From contig NZ_CP009283.1 of assembly GCF_000758625.1 (NCBI RefSeq), positions 1,251,501 to 1,315,500 of the forward strand: a DNA stretch of 64,000 bases, written 5' to 3'. Positions 7,400-16,973 of this stretch are shown here, piece by piece. This DNA comes from Paenibacillus sp. FSL R7-0273. GTDB taxonomy: Bacteria; Bacillota; Bacilli; Paenibacillales; Paenibacillaceae. Position 1 is the first letter of the stretch; every line of letters begins with the position of its first letter. Below the pieces are notes generated by a model. The model was not told where the DNA came from. It worked only from the letters and a program-made list of their open reading frames with translations, and made no database searches. The translations under genes and the position numbers were made by a program.

Positions 7400-8557
7400 A
7401 TGAAAAATGAATCAATTGTGCTGAGAAACGGGACGTTGATCGATGGAACCGGAGGTCCGCCTATACCTGACGTAACGATTGAAATCGTAAACGGCCGCTT
7501 CAGAGCCATTACACAGCAAGAGATAAGCAGCCGGATAAAGAATGAGAATGTACAAGAGATTGATTTAAGCGGGCTTACAATCCTGCCGGGATTTATTCAT
7601 GCCCATGCGCACACCGGCTTTAAATGGCTTCAGGGTCAGCCGCTGCACGGATACCACAAGGAATATCTGTCTGCCTGTCTCAGGGAGGGAATTACTACGG
7701 TCCGTGACGAAGGCATGACAACGGACGCAACGATTGACGACGTGATCTTGCATACCAATCAGCTGGACAGCTTGGTTTATCCCAGAGTCCTCACCTCAGG
7801 AAAAGTGTTCACGGCTCCCGGAGGCTACGGCGGACAGGCGCCTATAGGGGTTGCAAGTGTGGAGGAAGCCGGAATCAAGGTCCGGGAGGTGCTGTCGCAA
7901 GGCGTTCATTTTATCAAAACAGCACTGGAAGACGGCTATGATCCCAGCACCTTCGGACTGCCCAAGCTTAATCAGGAACTGCTGCAGGCCATTTGTCAGG
8001 AAGCTGCAAAAAACGGAGCTCATGTGTCTGCCCATGTAACCAGCTCCCGTAATCTGCAGATAGTAGTGGATGCCGGGATTAACGATGCTGCGCATATGGT
8101 CTATGACCGCCTGGACGACGGTCTGATCCGGCAGATGGTAGAGCAGAACATCCGGATCGTTCCCACACTTACTGTGCTGCAGATGTTCCAGGATAAATTC
8201 GGTGCACCGCTGCTGCAGCAAGGTCTGGATAATGTCCGCAGGTTTGTCCTGGCAGGGGGAGAAATTGGTTTTGGGGATGATTTTGTAGAAGAGGAAAGTC
8301 CGTGGTACAGGCTGGGAATGCCGTGGGAAGAGATCCGTCTGCTAGGGGAGGCCGGTCTTACGCCGATGCAAATTATTGTAGCGGCAACCTCAACCGGTGC
8401 AAAGATAGGTAACGTATCTCATGAGCTGGGAACAATCGAAACCGGCAAGAGGGCGGATTTGTTTATTATTGAAGGAGATCCGCTGTCTGACATAGGGAAC
8501 CTCCAAAACGTCAGATTAGTGATGAAGGCCGGTCATATTGTTTTTTCCCGGATATAA
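7400..8557 (+). CDS. Amidohydrolase (imidazolonepropionase/prolidase-like)
   Basis: 385 residues from ATG 7400, which follows GGAGGG (7383-7388); an upstream ATG at 7361 precedes that ribosome site and is not used. Metal-dependent hydrolase of the amidohydrolase superfamily: LRNGTLIDGTG start, PGFIHAHAH metal motif (His67-His71), FIKTALEDG with the bridging lysine, metal histidines in VSAHVTS and DAAHMVYD, and an Asp in GFGDDF. The C-terminal GTIETGKRADLFIIEGDP strand pair closes the beta-sandwich. The substrate (peptide, cyclic amide or other) is not decided by sequence. No signal peptide is present. Confidence 0.88.
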   Translation: MKNESIVLRNGTLIDGTGGPPIPDVTIEIVNGRFRAITQQEISSRIKNENVQEIDLSGLTILPGFIHAHAHTGFKWLQGQPLHGYHKEYLSACLREGITTVRDEGMTTDATIDDVILHTNQLDSLVYPRVLTSGKVFTAPGGYGGQAPIGVASVEEAGIKVREVLSQGVHFIKTALEDGYDPSTFGLPKLNQELLQAICQEAAKNGAHVSAHVTSSRNLQIVVDAGINDAAHMVYDRLDDGLIRQMVEQNIRIVPTLTVLQMFQDKFGAPLLQQGLDNVRRFVLAGGEIGFGDDFVEEESPWYRLGMPWEEIRLLGEAGLTPMQIIVAATSTGAKIGNVSHELGTIETGKRADLFIIEGDPLSDIGNLQNVRLVMKAGHIVFSRI

Positions 8558-8770
8558 ATTACTTCTATAATATAGCGGCAGTCCGGAACGAGCTGAACGT
8601 TGCTTTTTCCGCGGCGGCTGCTTCTTTCTGTCTAATAGCAGGTATACCCGCCCGGCCAGCCGGATGTCCGTACAAATACACCTGCGGCGAGTACAATCAC
8701 ACCTCGTTTTGTAAGCGCTATCAACCTAAGATGGAGGGGAAGTCCATTTTTGCTTAGAGGGGGCGCATTT

Positions 8771-11700
8771 ATGAAACGCTTCAGGTCACTGGTAGCTGGG
8801 CTGCTGGTGCTGCTGCTTATGCTGCCGGAGCTGTCTGTTTTTGGTGCGGGCGGGAGTCCGGCGGAAGCGGCAGGGGTCGGTGGAACAGGGGCAGGGCAGA
8901 TTCCAACAGGCACAGTCCTGATCAGGAACAAGTGGAAAAGCAACTATCTGTATGAGACAAGCGAAGGAGTTGTAAGTTACGGGATGACCAATCCGGCAGA
9001 TACGTCTGCGCACTGGAAGGTGGAAACATCGGAAGGTGTATCAAGGATCAAAAATGTCAAAACAGGCCACTACATCACGCTCGCCGGTAACGCCGGCAAA
9101 GAGGATTCCTTAAAAGCAGCAGCTAGTGCGGGTGAAGGGAGCGCATCCGAGCAGTGGCTGATTGATCTGTCGAACCGAAGCGGGTATATGGTCATCCGCA
9201 GTGCAACTGTGCCCGAAGGCAGGCTGGTCATCCATCAGGAAAATCAGCTCGGCTATGCCCAGGTCAGCTCGGACATTAATGTGACCTTTGAAAGCCCGCA
9301 GTGGGCTTTTATCGATCTGGGCGCAGCGCCTGCGGTGCGGCTGGAGAGCCGGATGCGTCCCGGTCAGGTGATGTATGAAGCAGAAGGCAAGGTACTCTAT
9401 GGCAGAGCAGCGCTGGGCAATGAGGCCGCGCAGTGGTTTCTGGAGCCGGGGGAGGCTGCGGGGACAATAACGATCCGCAACCGTGCGACCGGACATTATA
9501 TCAAGCAGAATACGGAGCACTGGTCCGGTGTTGCAGCGGAGGCTATTGATCCGGCTGACAAAGGGCTGAGCGAATGGTTCCAGGAAGCAGCCCTGGGCGA
9601 TGACGGGGCAGGCTACATCACTCTGCGCAATCACGGACTGACCGACGGAGGCAAAGAGCTGTGGCTGAATCCGCAGTACGGCGATGATAACAATGTGCGC
9701 TCTAACAACTGGCCGGGCTGGGCAGGCAATCACAGTGCGCAGTGGATGATCGTGCCGGTTACAGAGCTGCAGCCTGTGCGGATAGCGGCGTATACCGATG
9801 CGCAGACGGCGGCGGATTACCTCTATGAAGCTTCCGGCGGAGCGTTAGCGCATGGGGCGGTTGCACCGGAGGCGGCAAATGAGAACAGCTATTTATGGTA
9901 TGTCGAGGATTATGACGGCCATAAACGGCTGCGCAACGCGTCGAGCGGTCATTACCTGTCTTACACCGGGGATACGGTAAAAGCACTGGCGCTCAGCGGC
10001 AGCCAGCCGTCCGACCGGTGGATATTCAATGAATCGGATGATTATGACGATTATCAGACGGTTGAAAATGTGCAGAGCCCAGGCGTCTATCTGGCGATGC
10101 TGGCAGGCGGCGGAGCCGGTGCCGGAACGGATGCGGGTACACTTGCGGCGCAGTGGCAGCTGCTTGACCCGGGCACTCCGACCGATAACACTGAGCATTA
10201 TTACAGGATTCAGAACGGCTGGCAGTCCTTTTACTGGTACGAGAGCAAGGAAGGGCTGCTGAAATACGGCAATATGCAGGAGGATGGCTCTGACCAGTGG
10301 CTGGTGGAGAAATATAACGGGCGCAAGCTGTTCAAGAACCGCAAAACCGGCCACTACATCAATATAGCGCAGATGCCGGACGGGCATATTCAGGTGAGCC
10401 CGCTGGCGGACAAAGTCCATGTGGATCAGGCTTACATCTGGACCGGAAAAAATACAGGTGACAGCACCTACGTTATATCCAATGTCATCGATAAGGAGCC
10501 GGGCAAACGTCCTGAAAAATATATTTCCCTGCAAAACCTGACTAAATATGCCGAGTATGGCGTTATTAATCCGGATTGGGGCAGCCCGAAGTGGAGATTC
10601 GTTCCGGTAACGGAGAAGAAGCAGGAGCTGTTCCGCTTCCGGCTTAACAGTGTGAACGGGGAGGAGCAGTATTTGCAGGATGGTCCTGTACCGGCTGCAC
10701 AGGAGAATGGACGGAAGCTGGCGGAAGGCGGGGTTTCGGTTACGGAGGAGGTGTATGGTCAGCATTCCGGACTAGAGGTGCAGATTGCAGATTCTTGTGA
10801 AAAGAGTGCACCGGCCGCTGGGATAGGAAATGAATCCGTAGGGTGGACAACACAGCTGGAACCTGCTGAGGAGCAGGCGGGTTTGCACTCGGGAGCGGCC
10901 GTTACCCCTGCTGCTGTCACTGACATGACGGTCGGCCAGGCGACATACGGTACGCTTGACCCGGAGGATGACAGCTTTGTATGGCAGCTGCAGGAAATCC
11001 CGGGTACCAACGGGGCCGTGAAGATTAAGAACAGGGGGACGGGCAGATATCTCTCGCTGCAAAATTTCGGTGAGGCGATTGAGCAGGAGTCACCGGACCT
11101 GGCTGTTCCTACTGAGCAGACGGTCTATGATGTCTGGGCCAGCATCCGGTGGGTGGTAGATATGCAGCTATCAGGTGTTTCTACTATTAAAAGCGCCTGG
11201 GCCGGCCATTATCTGTACGGTGCAGCCGGTGCAGACGGAGAACCGGTCATCCGCATCAGTAAAGCGGCAGATGCCTCCGCTATGGACAGCTCACAGTTCA
11301 CCGCCGAAGCGGTAACAGAAGCTCCACCTGCGGTTCCGGCATATCCGCTCAGATTCAAGAACGCGCAGACCGGCGACTACCTCTATGAAAATGAGCATGG
11401 TGTAGTCCTCTACGGCCAGCCTGCAGCGGATAACGGCTACTCGCACTGGACGATTTCAGGGGGAACGGACGGTCAATTGATTGTTAACCGGGCTACCGGC
11501 CATTACCTGACGCTGACCGGGGATTATTCATTCCTGGAGGGCGGCGCTGAGCCGGATACGCACGGTGCTTCAGTCTGGAAAGTAAGCCTCGCTGCAGATT
11601 ACCGCAATTACCTGATCCGCAGTTTATACGGGGAATATGACGATGAACTGATTAATCTGAGTCATAAAACCGGCTATGCCGAGCGCGGCCTGCTGCTGGA

Positions 11701-14700
11701 TAGCGAGGCATCCGCGCACTGGGCGCTGGAAGCAGCACCGGCCGAATTCAACAGACCGGCTGGTGAGGCGAGGAACAGTGATACCTCTACACCGGCGCAA
11801 AATGATACCAACATTGTGATAATCGCGCCGCAATCACCGGCTGGGAAAGTACTGGCTGAGAGGGATGGCCAGCCGGTTTATGCAGACAGCAAGGACTTGA
11901 CTGCTAAGGCTGAGTGGCTGGTGCAGGATGTTAACGGCCGCAAAAGGATTAAAAATGTGCAGACCGGACACTATCTCTCACTTGATGAAAAAGGAGCGCC
12001 TGAGCTGACTTCCGGCGGAGGGGAGGCCTCGCAGTGGGTTGTGGAGGAGAAGCTTGGCCTTATGCAGATCAGCAGCGCAGACCGTAGCGCAGTGTTCGCT
12101 GTGGACGGCAATAAGCAATGGGGCTTTGTGCCGGTGCCTAAGAATATTGTGTATCCAGGCAAGGATGCCTTCCATGGCACCGGACTGCTGCGTTTTGCTG
12201 TAAATGCGGAGCAGGCCGGAGAGTACAGTGCGGTACTCCACTATAAAAATGCAGCTTCTGCAGGAGCTGCACTGGATGTAACGGTGAACGGGCTCCCGCA
12301 GGGTACAGCTGCGTTGACATCTGGCAGCGGTAACTGGCACGAGATACCTGTGAAGCTGGCGCTGAGAGCGGGTATGAATACCGTTACGATCAGCAGCGGC
12401 GATGGTGACTGGAGTAAGGTAACCGTTGACAGTCTCACCGTCAAGGACAGTGTGGCCAAAGCCTATCGCGGGGCTACAGTTCCTTATATAAGCTATGAGG
12501 CAGAGGATGCAGCTACGAACGGTGAGCTTATAGGTCCATCCCGCAAGTACCGCAGTGTAGCCTCGGAAGCCTCCGGGCGGCAGGCGGTAGTGCTTAAGGA
12601 TACCGGAGATTATGTCGAGTTCGCCCTTGCTGAGGCAGCGAATTCCATCGTGCTCCGTTATTCCATCCCGGACAGTCCGGACGGTGCAGGGGCTGAGGAG
12701 ACGCTGACGCTGGTGGTGAACGGCAAACGGCAGCAGCTGAGCCTGACCTCCAAATATGCCTGGGAATACGGCAGCTATCCGTGGTCGAATGATCCAAGGC
12801 AGGGCAGCGGGCACCGCTTTTTTGACGAAATTCATGCCCTGATCGGTGATGCTCCGGCGGGGGCTGTGATCCGTCTGGAGAAAAGTGCGCAGGATCAGGC
12901 AGCCTCTTATGTGATCGATCTGGCAGAGCTGGAGCAGGTTGCCCCTGCACTGGAGATGCCGGCAGGGTATCTGCCAGTGACGGATTACGGCGCTGTGCCT
13001 GATGATGAAGGTGATGACACTGCCGCCTTCAAGGCCGCGCTGGCTGCGGCACAAGCAGCCGGAGGCGGTGTCTGGTTCCCGGCAGGCAGCTTCGATGTCG
13101 GCGACGGTCTGCTTGACCTGTATAATGCAGACATCCGCGGAGCAGGGATATGGTACACGAGGCTGAACGGGGCCAAGTTCTACGGCCACGGAGGCAAAAT
13201 CAGAGTACTTGATCTGCTGATCGAGGGCGGTATTAATGTGCGTGATGATGAGGCGGTTACGAACGCTTTTCACGGGGCGTTCGGACAGGGCTCGCTCATC
13301 CAGAATGTCTGGATCGAGCATACCAAAGCCGGGCTGTGGCTGACCCAGCCGGGAGGCGGGAAGGCGCGGACAGACGGCCTGCACATGGTCGGCCTGCGTA
13401 TCCGCAATCTGATGGCGGACGGCATTAACTTTGCCGTGGGCACAGGCAACAGCATGATGGAGCAGAGCGATATCCGCTATCCGGGGGATGACGGGATCGC
13501 GATGTGGTCTTTTACCGATGACAAGCTGAGTGACGTTAACGGCAGTGAGCGGACGCCAAGCTTCAATAATACAGCCCGCTTCAATACCGTTGCGCTGCCT
13601 TGGCTGGCCGATAATATCGTCGTCTTTGGCGGACGGGACAACAAAATTCAGGATAATATCGTTAAAGACACCGTAACGAACGGTGCGGGTATTGCGGTAT
13701 CGACCCGTTTCTCGGCTGAACCGTTCCGGGGGACTACGGTGGTAGAACGCAATACACTGCTTCGCACAGGCAGCTATGATTCCGGCTATGGAGTCAATCT
13801 GGGAGCCATCTGGCTGTACGCAGGCGAAAGCGATCTGAATGCCGATGTGCAGATCCGCGGCAATACGATACTGGACAGTACTTTCTCCGGACTGGTTGCA
13901 CACGGCAATATGAAGCTGGACGGTGTTGTGCTCACGGACAACGTGATTGACGGGGCAGGCACAAGCGGTGTGGAAGTGACGCCTGAGCTGACCGGCAGCC
14001 TGCTCATCGACAACCTGATTATCCGCGGGGAGCGGATGAACCTGCTGGCAAATCCTGCAGCCGGGTTCACTGTCCGCGAGAAGAACCAGGGCATCGCAAC
14101 TGCCGTTAAGCCGTTCACAGTGAAGCTGGCTGACGGGCAGAAGGGGCCTTTTATCCTGAAGCAGGGCACGGCTGCTGAGTTGCAGGTGCTGGATCAGGCT
14201 GGCGCGGATCTTACCGCACAGGCTGAATGGAGCTTTGCGGAAGCAGATGTTGCCGGCATTAAGGACGGCAGGCTGCAGGCTGTTGCAGCAGGGAATACCC
14301 TGCTGAGCGTGAGCGTGAACGGCAGCTCACGGGTGTATGACCTGGCTGTGCTGAAGCCGGACGATACGGAGTCCGGCAGCCCCGGCGGCACCGGAGGCTC
14401 CGGCGGCAGCGCAGGAACTGGCGCTGCTGCGGCGGACGGTGACGCCCGCCTGAGCGCTGCTGCTGCCGCAGGCCAGCGCGAGATCACGGTCGCTGCCGGT
14501 GCCGGCGGCACGGCGCGCTTCAGCGCAGCCGCCCTGCGGAGCGCGGCTGCGGCAGTGCCCGGCGCCGTGCTCGTGGTCACGAGCGGCGGCGCGGCCTACC
14601 GTTTTCCGCTGCACCGCGCGGAAAGCGTGCTTGAGGCGGCCGGCCTTGCAGACGGCACGCTGGAATTTGCGCTGGCTCCGCTAAGCGGCGCAGCGCTTGA

Positions 14701-15796
14701 GAAGCTGCTTGCCGACGCAGGCAAGCAGGACCTTGCGGTGAAGGGTGTGCCGGCAGGCTTCACCCTGAGCGTACTCGGCGGCAGCGGCGCAGCCGCCGTG
14801 CCGGTCAGCGGCTTCGGCGCTGCTTACGCAGAGCGGACGCTGACCGTAGACGAGGCGGTCAGTGCAGGCCGCGCGGCAGCGCTGCTGTACGACGCACAGA
14901 GCGGTACCTTCCGGTATGTGCCGGCCCTGTTTGAGGCAGCCGGCGGCGTAACGAAGGTTACCGTGAAGAGCAGCGTAGCCGGAGGCGTTATAGCCGTTGC
15001 GCTGCACCCGGTCAGCTTCAGTGATCTCTCCGGCCACTGGGCCAAGACCGAGATTGAGCTGCTGGCCGGCAAGCTCATCTTGAACGGCCGCGGCGCCGGC
15101 AGCTTTGCGCCGCAGCAGACCGTCAGCCGGGCCGAATTCGCGGCCATGCTGGTGCGCTCGCTCGGCCTGCTGCCGGAGGCTGCGGCTGACGCCGCCGCTT
15201 TCAGCGACGTGCCGGCCGGCGCATGGTTCGCAGCCGATGCGTCGGCGGCTGCCCGTCTGGGCCTGGTGCAGGGCTACGCGGACGGTACCTTCCGTCCGGA
15301 GGCTCCGGTCACCAGGGAGCAGCTGGCGGTGATGGCCGCCAGAGCACTGAAGCTGGTGCAATCCGCTTCAGCTCTGCCTGAAGCCGTACCTGCCGTAGGC
15401 GCTGGCGGAATGCCAGCCGCCACCGCCGCCGGAAGTGTTATCACCACCGCCGCCGGAAGTGTTATCGCCACTTCCGCCGCAAATGCTGCTGTGACTGGTG
15501 CACCTGTAGCCGTGACTGATATTGCTGCAACCAGCGCAGATCTGGTTGCAGCAAGCCAAATCCTTGACGCTTATGCTGCCGCGATCGGCGAAGGGGCACC
15601 AGCCCCCGACGGCAGCTTCACCGACGCTGCCGACATCGCTTCCTGGGCACAGGAAGCGGTGAACACCCTGACCGCCGGCGGGATCATGCAGGGACGGCCT
15701 TCCGGCAGCTTCGCGCCGCAGGCCGCCGCCAGCCGAGCTGAAGCGGCGGTCATACTGGCCAGGCTGCTGCGGGCCGGCAGATTACTGAACGATTAA
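8771..15796 (+). CDS. Giant S-layer-anchored GH87-like glycosidase (alpha-1,3-glucanase/mycodextranase type)
   Basis: 2341 residues from ATG 8771 (AGAGGGGG 7 bases upstream; the earlier TTG at 8750 lacks one). Signal peptide: MKRFRSLVAGLLVLLLML. Residues about 44-1122 hold roughly seven beta-trefoil-like repeats, each with YLYE...G..YG, QW and I+N..TGHY signatures. About 1125-1227 and 1238-1390 resemble CBM6/35. About 1398-1754 is a right-handed beta-helix starting VTDYGAVPDDEGDDTAAF, with Asp1550 and Asp1573-Asp1574 spaced like the catalytic acids of GH87. Then a Big-like domain (1763-1859), an Ala/Gly-rich GC-heavy stretch, and SLH domains at about 2080-2140, 2143-2198 and 2280-2341. The SLH domains would bind pyruvylated wall polymer, leaving the enzyme on the cell surface. 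Substrate is inferred. Confidence 0.85.
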   Translation: MKRFRSLVAGLLVLLLMLPELSVFGAGGSPAEAAGVGGTGAGQIPTGTVLIRNKWKSNYLYETSEGVVSYGMTNPADTSAHWKVETSEGVSRIKNVKTGHYITLAGNAGKEDSLKAAASAGEGSASEQWLIDLSNRSGYMVIRSATVPEGRLVIHQENQLGYAQVSSDINVTFESPQWAFIDLGAAPAVRLESRMRPGQVMYEAEGKVLYGRAALGNEAAQWFLEPGEAAGTITIRNRATGHYIKQNTEHWSGVAAEAIDPADKGLSEWFQEAALGDDGAGYITLRNHGLTDGGKELWLNPQYGDDNNVRSNNWPGWAGNHSAQWMIVPVTELQPVRIAAYTDAQTAADYLYEASGGALAHGAVAPEAANENSYLWYVEDYDGHKRLRNASSGHYLSYTGDTVKALALSGSQPSDRWIFNESDDYDDYQTVENVQSPGVYLAMLAGGGAGAGTDAGTLAAQWQLLDPGTPTDNTEHYYRIQNGWQSFYWYESKEGLLKYGNMQEDGSDQWLVEKYNGRKLFKNRKTGHYINIAQMPDGHIQVSPLADKVHVDQAYIWTGKNTGDSTYVISNVIDKEPGKRPEKYISLQNLTKYAEYGVINPDWGSPKWRFVPVTEKKQELFRFRLNSVNGEEQYLQDGPVPAAQENGRKLAEGGVSVTEEVYGQHSGLEVQIADSCEKSAPAAGIGNESVGWTTQLEPAEEQAGLHSGAAVTPAAVTDMTVGQATYGTLDPEDDSFVWQLQEIPGTNGAVKIKNRGTGRYLSLQNFGEAIEQESPDLAVPTEQTVYDVWASIRWVVDMQLSGVSTIKSAWAGHYLYGAAGADGEPVIRISKAADASAMDSSQFTAEAVTEAPPAVPAYPLRFKNAQTGDYLYENEHGVVLYGQPAADNGYSHWTISGGTDGQLIVNRATGHYLTLTGDYSFLEGGAEPDTHGASVWKVSLAADYRNYLIRSLYGEYDDELINLSHKTGYAERGLLLDSEASAHWALEAAPAEFNRPAGEARNSDTSTPAQNDTNIVIIAPQSPAGKVLAERDGQPVYADSKDLTAKAEWLVQDVNGRKRIKNVQTGHYLSLDEKGAPELTSGGGEASQWVVEEKLGLMQISSADRSAVFAVDGNKQWGFVPVPKNIVYPGKDAFHGTGLLRFAVNAEQAGEYSAVLHYKNAASAGAALDVTVNGLPQGTAALTSGSGNWHEIPVKLALRAGMNTVTISSGDGDWSKVTVDSLTVKDSVAKAYRGATVPYISYEAEDAATNGELIGPSRKYRSVASEASGRQAVVLKDTGDYVEFALAEAANSIVLRYSIPDSPDGAGAEETLTLVVNGKRQQLSLTSKYAWEYGSYPWSNDPRQGSGHRFFDEIHALIGDAPAGAVIRLEKSAQDQAASYVIDLAELEQVAPALEMPAGYLPVTDYGAVPDDEGDDTAAFKAALAAAQAAGGGVWFPAGSFDVGDGLLDLYNADIRGAGIWYTRLNGAKFYGHGGKIRVLDLLIEGGINVRDDEAVTNAFHGAFGQGSLIQNVWIEHTKAGLWLTQPGGGKARTDGLHMVGLRIRNLMADGINFAVGTGNSMMEQSDIRYPGDDGIAMWSFTDDKLSDVNGSERTPSFNNTARFNTVALPWLADNIVVFGGRDNKIQDNIVKDTVTNGAGIAVSTRFSAEPFRGTTVVERNTLLRTGSYDSGYGVNLGAIWLYAGESDLNADVQIRGNTILDSTFSGLVAHGNMKLDGVVLTDNVIDGAGTSGVEVTPELTGSLLIDNLIIRGERMNLLANPAAGFTVREKNQGIATAVKPFTVKLADGQKGPFILKQGTAAELQVLDQAGADLTAQAEWSFAEADVAGIKDGRLQAVAAGNTLLSVSVNGSSRVYDLAVLKPDDTESGSPGGTGGSGGSAGTGAAAADGDARLSAAAAAGQREITVAAGAGGTARFSAAALRSAAAAVPGAVLVVTSGGAAYRFPLHRAESVLEAAGLADGTLEFALAPLSGAALEKLLADAGKQDLAVKGVPAGFTLSVLGGSGAAAVPVSGFGAAYAERTLTVDEAVSAGRAAALLYDAQSGTFRYVPALFEAAGGVTKVTVKSSVAGGVIAVALHPVSFSDLSGHWAKTEIELLAGKLILNGRGAGSFAPQQTVSRAEFAAMLVRSLGLLPEAAADAAAFSDVPAGAWFAADASAAARLGLVQGYADGTFRPEAPVTREQLAVMAARALKLVQSASALPEAVPAVGAGGMPAATAAGSVITTAAGSVIATSAANAAVTGAPVAVTDIAATSADLVAASQILDAYAAAIGEGAPAPDGSFTDAADIASWAQEAVNTLTAGGIMQGRPSGSFAPQAAASRAEAAVILARLLRAGRLLND
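15422..15469 (+). repeat. 24-bp in-gene direct repeat (two copies)
   Basis: Two 24-base copies, identical but for one base, encode TAAGSVIT and TAAGSVIA in the Ala-rich insertion between SLH domains 2 and 3. Likely slipped-strand duplication. Confidence 0.8.
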
Positions 15797-15830
15797 TCCT
15801 GTTCCTTTTGCCTTCATGCAGCACTAAATA

Positions 15831-15875
15831 AGCCGCCGTCTCAGGAATTCCCTTCCCTTGGCGGCGGCCTTTTTA
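15831..15875 (+). terminator. Intrinsic terminator after giant glycosidase gene
   Basis: GCCGCCG (15832-15838) pairs with CGGCGGC (15862-15868), followed by a T-run. Confidence 0.85.
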
Positions 15876-15910
15876 ATGCTGCTCCAACTCCTGTTTAAAC
15901 TCCACTAATT

Positions 15911-16132
15911 AAATCCGCCCACATCATCTCAAAACGCTAAGTGGAAAAAAGTCACCTATTTCTCCGGAAACGATGGCGGGAAGGAGTTTAGTTGGAAAAA
16001 GGTAACCTAAACTTACTGTTTTCGCGGCTACGGGTGGTTTGAGCCAGGATTAACTGTCGATTTTACAACTAATCATTAAAAATCAGCTGAAATTGCAAAA
16101 TTAGGTGACCAAAATCGAACTAAAAGTAAATA
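15911..16132. repeat. 222-bp intergenic repeat, copy 1
   Basis: First unit of a two-copy tandem repeat. It has no coding frame. It carries AGTGGAAAAAAGTCACCTA and, 50 bases on, AGTTGGAAAAAGGTAACCTA, and near its end TTAGGTGACC, which is inverted with respect to the GTCACCTA motif. The unit may form a long imperfect stem. Confidence 0.85.
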
Positions 16133-16354
16133 AAATCCGCCTACACCATTCCATTGACGCTAAGTGGAAAAAAGTCACCTATTTCTCCGGAAACGATGGC
16201 AGGAAGGAGATTAGTTGGAAAAAGGTAACCTAAACTTACTGTTTTCGCGGCTACGGGTGGTTTCGGCCAGGATTAACTGTCGATTTTACAACTAATCATT
16301 AAAAATCAGCTGAAACTGCAAAATTAGGTTACCTAAATCAACCTAAATCGAACT
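16133..16354. repeat. 222-bp intergenic repeat, copy 2
   Basis: Second unit, well over 90% identical by eye to copy 1. Here the end reads TTAGGTTACC, complementary to the internal GGTAACCTAA motif. Thus copy 1 matches the GTCACC half and copy 2 the GGTAACC half. Confidence 0.85.
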
Positions 16355-16415
16355 AAAGAGCCCGGTTCATAATGAGCTCAGCCAGCGAAGGAATGAAAGC
16401 CCACACAGACTCCCT

Positions 16416-16844
16416 CTACTTAAGCTGCCCCATCCCCAGGTTCACCCGGTAATTGCCGAACTCCAGCAGCTCATCCAAAAAAGCGTTCAGCTCCTCCTGC
16501 CCCCTCAGCCGCACGCGCATCCAGTAGCAGCCTTCGCCGCTGACGCGGTGCAGCTCAATTACACTAGAATGAGCTTTTGCAAACTGCTGGAAAGGGGGAT
16601 GGGCCGCGTTTGAGCTCAAAAATACAGTGACAAAAGCAAGGAGGCTTTCTCCGATTTTGGCCGGATTCCAGCGTACCGTATACCCTTCGATAATCTCCAG
16701 CTCCCGCATTCTGCGGATGCGCGCGCCTACGGCCTGTCCGGTCATATGCACCAGTGCTCCGATGTCCTTGTGGCTGAGCGTGGAGTCCTCAATAAGATAC
16801 TGCAGGATGCGGTAATCGGTATCGTCAATCAGGTTGGAAGTCAT
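16416..16844 (-). CDS. Lrp/AsnC-family transcriptional regulator
   Basis: 142 residues. N-terminal HTH (DDTDYRILQYLIEDSTLSHK, then IGALVHMTGQAVGARIRRM) followed by the RAM ligand-binding fold (GYTVRWNPAKIGESLLAFVTVF; HRVSGEGCYWMRVRL). Length is typical of LrpC/AsnC-type single-gene regulators that sense amino acids. Divergent from the MBL hydrolase gene with a 129-base gap, so it may control that gene and itself; this is inference. Confidence 0.92.
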   Translation of the reverse strand: MTSNLIDDTDYRILQYLIEDSTLSHKDIGALVHMTGQAVGARIRRMRELEIIEGYTVRWNPAKIGESLLAFVTVFLSSNAAHPPFQQFAKAHSSVIELHRVSGEGCYWMRVRLRGQEELNAFLDELLEFGNYRVNLGMGQLK

Positions 16845-16973
16845 ATCGGGTTAATCCTTTCCGGATGAAAATAGAAACGGCTGATCTGTTTCACCCCGCA
16901 ATGTATTGCAGAGCAGAGACCTTCTATAATGAATTGTAGCAGATAGACAGACTGAAGAAAGAGGTGTTCCTGC

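Noticed and set aside
11978..13903. 641-codon open frame on the minus strand inside the giant glycosidase gene
   Set aside because: It is a GC-driven shadow: no ribosome site, no domain, and the opposite strand encodes clear CBM and GH87-like domains.
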